DNA from: Akkermansia muciniphila
Lineage (GTDB): Bacteria > Verrucomicrobiota > Verrucomicrobiia > Verrucomicrobiales > V1-33
Length of the DNA stretch: 64,000 bases
Direction of reading: 5' to 3'
Assembly: GCA_945900785.1 (NCBI GenBank)
Contig: CAMDJM010000001.1
Location: 52,551-116,550, forward strand
A program made the translations under genes and the position numbers. Under the pieces are notes generated by a model. That model did not search any database and was not told the origin of the DNA. It saw only the letters and a program-made list of their open reading frames with translations. Shown piece by piece: positions 62,625 to 64,000 of this stretch (its first letter is position 1; every line of letters starts with the position of its first letter).

Positions 62625-63262
62625 GCGGCCAGCCAGGCGAATCCAGTGCTGCCGGTCAGGCCCGGGCAGTGGAGCGGTATTATCAGTTTCATTCCCGCAT
62701 CTATGACCTCACCCGGTGGACCTTCCTTTTTGGGCGGGGGACCATTCTCCGCCAGTTGGCGGGTTTGGCGGCTCCGCAGCGCATTCTCGAGGTAGGCTGC
62801 GGCACGGGGCGCAATTTCCCTGACTTGAAGAAGTGGTTTCCCCGCGCGCATCTCACCGGAGTTGATTTGTCAGAGCAGATGCTGGCCATTGCCGCGCAGA
62901 AGGTCCAGGGAGGCAACATCACCCTGCTGCGCCAGGCTTATGCAGAACCCGTGCATGGCAGGGGTGAGGCGTTTGATCTGGTGCTTTTTTCCTATGCCCT
63001 ATCCATGTTTAATCCCGGCTGGGAGCAGGCGGTGGAGGCGGCCTGGGAGGACCTGGCTGAAGGCGGACTCATCGCCATCGTCGATTTCTCCCACACGCCG
63101 TTCCAGTGGTTCCGCCGCTGGATGGGAGCAAATCACGTGCGGATGGAGGGGCACCTGTGGCCCAGGGCCAGGCAGAAGTTTGTGCCCGTCATTGATGAAC
63201 GGGTGAGGGCCTACGGCGGCGTCTGGAGTTACGGCATCTTTATTGGGCGGAAGCACAGTTGA
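62621..63262 (+). CDS. btaB: BtaB: diacylglycerylhomoserine N-methyltransferase
   Basis: The 213-residue protein starts at the ATG overlapping the btaA stop. The class I SAM fold shows RILEVGCGTGRNFPDL (motif I), THLTGVDLSEQMLAIAA-like acidic loop (HLTGVDLSEQM), and DLVLFSYALSMFNPGWEQAVEAAWEDLAEGGLIAIVDF. The N-terminal YYQFHSRIYDLTRWTFLFGR segment is typical of BtaB. It methylates the amino group three times to give the betaine lipid DGTS. Together with btaA this is a complete two-gene pathway. Confidence 0.92.
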   Translation: MSGQPGESSAAGQARAVERYYQFHSRIYDLTRWTFLFGRGTILRQLAGLAAPQRILEVGCGTGRNFPDLKKWFPRAHLTGVDLSEQMLAIAAQKVQGGNITLLRQAYAEPVHGRGEAFDLVLFSYALSMFNPGWEQAVEAAWEDLAEGGLIAIVDFSHTPFQWFRRWMGANHVRMEGHLWPRARQKFVPVIDERVRAYGGVWSYGIFIGRKHS

Positions 63263-63410
63263 AGGGCGCTGGCTGCCGGTGCGGAAAAGGGCCAGGGCAT
63301 CGCCCGGTCGGGTGGCCGGTTCGGGCAGGCGTGGGTCGTGGGAGTGGCTTGGTCAAAAGCCGAAAAGACAGCGGAGCCGGACCTCCAAGCCCAGGAATCT
63401 TCCGGCATTG

Positions 63411-63780
63411 GACCTCGATTAAGAGTGGGGCAAAACTTGATCAAATTTTCACGGATCATGGATAATAGTGGGGCAGACCTTGATCAAGTTTTCGCGGACC
63501 TTGATTAAGAGTGGGGCAGACCTTGATCACGTTGTTGCGGACCTTGATCAAGTTTTCCCGGACCTTGATTAAGAGTAGTGCCGACCTTAATCAAGTTTTT
63601 GCGGACCTTGATTAAGAGTAGTGCCGACCTTGATCAAGTTCTCGCGGACCTTGATTAAGAGTAGTGCCGACCTTGATCAAGTTCTCGCGGACCTTGATTA
63701 AGAGTGGGGCAGACCTTGATCAAGTTCTCGCGGACCTTGATTAAGAGTGGGGCAGACCTTGATCAAGTTTTCGCGGACCT
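63411..63780. repeat. 43-bp tandem repeat array, about nine units, broken by an IS
   Basis: Each unit has two half-units of 21 and 22 bp beginning GACCTTGATCAAG and GACCTTGATTAAG. The first contains the perfect palindrome CTTGATCAAG. Half-A copies start at about 63435, 63476, 63519, 63540, 63583, 63626, 63669, 63712 and 63755; the last five are exactly 43 apart. Left-edge copies are degenerate, one unit (63519-63560) has two consecutive half-As, and the last half-B stops after GACCT where the IS begins. The array has stops in all frames and is not coding. Confidence 0.9.
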
Positions 63781-64000
63781 TGAGCTGGACCCCGAAAACT
63801 GGGCCACTGGCTAAGCTATGATTGGACTGGACGGGTGCGCTCTAAACCGCGAACCCATAACAGACCCCATGAAAGCCAAACGTAAAAGACATGATGCCGG
63901 ATTTAAAGCCAAGGTGGCGCTGGAAGCGCTCAAGGGCGAGAAGACCATTCAACAGATCGCCAAGGATTTTGACCTGCATCCGGTGCAGGTTTCGGAGTGG
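63781..64000 (+). mobile_element. IS3-family insertion sequence, left end
   Basis: The element begins at TGAGCTGGACCCCGAAAACT, an IS3-type left inverted repeat, directly at the point where the tandem array is cut. An orfA follows at 63869. The right end, orfB and target duplication are outside the window. Confidence 0.8.
63869..64000 (+). CDS. IS3-family transposase OrfA, partial (cut by window end)
   Basis: The first 44 residues begin MKAKRKRHDAGFKAKVALEA and continue through LKGEKTIQQIAKDFDLHPVQVSEW, the helix-turn-helix start of IS3-group OrfA proteins. OrfA binds the terminal repeats and is fused to the catalytic OrfB by programmed frameshifting in intact elements. The rest lies beyond the window. 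Confidence 0.88.
   Translation, partial: MKAKRKRHDAGFKAKVALEALKGEKTIQQIAKDFDLHPVQVSEW

Noticed and set aside
63411..63780. CRISPR array
   Set aside because: Units are contiguous with no unique spacers between repeats, and no cas genes are near.

Overview
The window looks like a chromosomal segment of a Verrucomicrobiota bacterium, probably class Verrucomicrobiae. The evidence is high GC with strong third-position G/C bias, a PSD1/DUF1549-DUF1553 cytochrome next to a DUF1501 protein, DUF1080-ThuA and Gfo/Idh/MocA sugar-type genes, proteins ending in a 'SSTDLTNW'-type C-terminus, and intergenic TCTCAAC/TGATGGT heptamer repeats. The assignment is inference from gene content; no rRNA is present.

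Layout. 1-2.4 kb: Gfo/Idh/MocA oxidoreductase (cut by the window edge) and a DUF1080-ThuA fusion on the minus strand. 2.5-10.6 kb, plus strand: HtrA-like protease, TIGR03790 protein, DUF2851 protein and a 1135-aa GHMP kinase/nucleotidylyltransferase fusion. 10.7-11.5 kb: small membrane protein between two copies of a repeat. 11.6-20.6 kb: minus-strand ATP-grasp/alpha-E fusion and transglutaminase/DUF2126 amidoligase, with two plus-strand verrucomicrobial genes between them, the first split by an amber codon. 21-27 kb: DUF3472 protein, PSD1 cytochrome, DUF1501 protein. 27-34.6 kb: two regulators, DUF4404 protein, tRNA-Thr, metallophosphatase, Gfo/Idh oxidoreductase, dihydrofolate reductase, PanB-like protein, L,D-transpeptidase. 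34.7-44.5 kb: TetR regulator followed by two complete adaptor-RND pump pairs. 44.7-54.9 kb: archaeal-type 4-phosphopantoate-beta-alanine ligase, orphan E2 acyltransferase, GH75-like protein, LpxL-like acyltransferase, HU, S8-like protease, opcA and zwf. 55.2-57.1 kb: tRNA-Val with a duplicated 3' end enclosing an RHS remnant, then a degenerate S41-like protein. 57.2-63.3 kb: HD hydrolase, SAM methyltransferase, frr, pyrH and a btaA-btaB betaine-lipid pair. 63.4-64 kb: a 43-bp tandem-repeat array interrupted by the left end of an IS3-family element.

Functional links. zwf-opcA feed the oxidative pentose phosphate pathway. pyrH-frr is the usual conserved pair. btaA-btaB are sufficient in known systems to make a phosphorus-free betaine lipid. 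The ATP-grasp/alpha-E and transglutaminase/DUF2126 proteins belong to a recurrent but uncharacterised peptide/amide-ligation system. The TetR gene and an 18-bp palindrome probably control the tandem RND pumps.

Three reading-frame lesions are directly visible: an extra base in a 7-C run of the transglutaminase/DUF2126 gene, a 10-bp tandem duplication just after the lipobox of the second RND adaptor, and an in-frame TAG in a verrucomicrobial gene. Each could be real decay, phase variation or assembly error. The most unusual items are the archaeal-type CoA-pathway enzyme, the kinase-first sugar-nucleotide fusion with a repeat-derived linker, the tandem array, and the repeat families.
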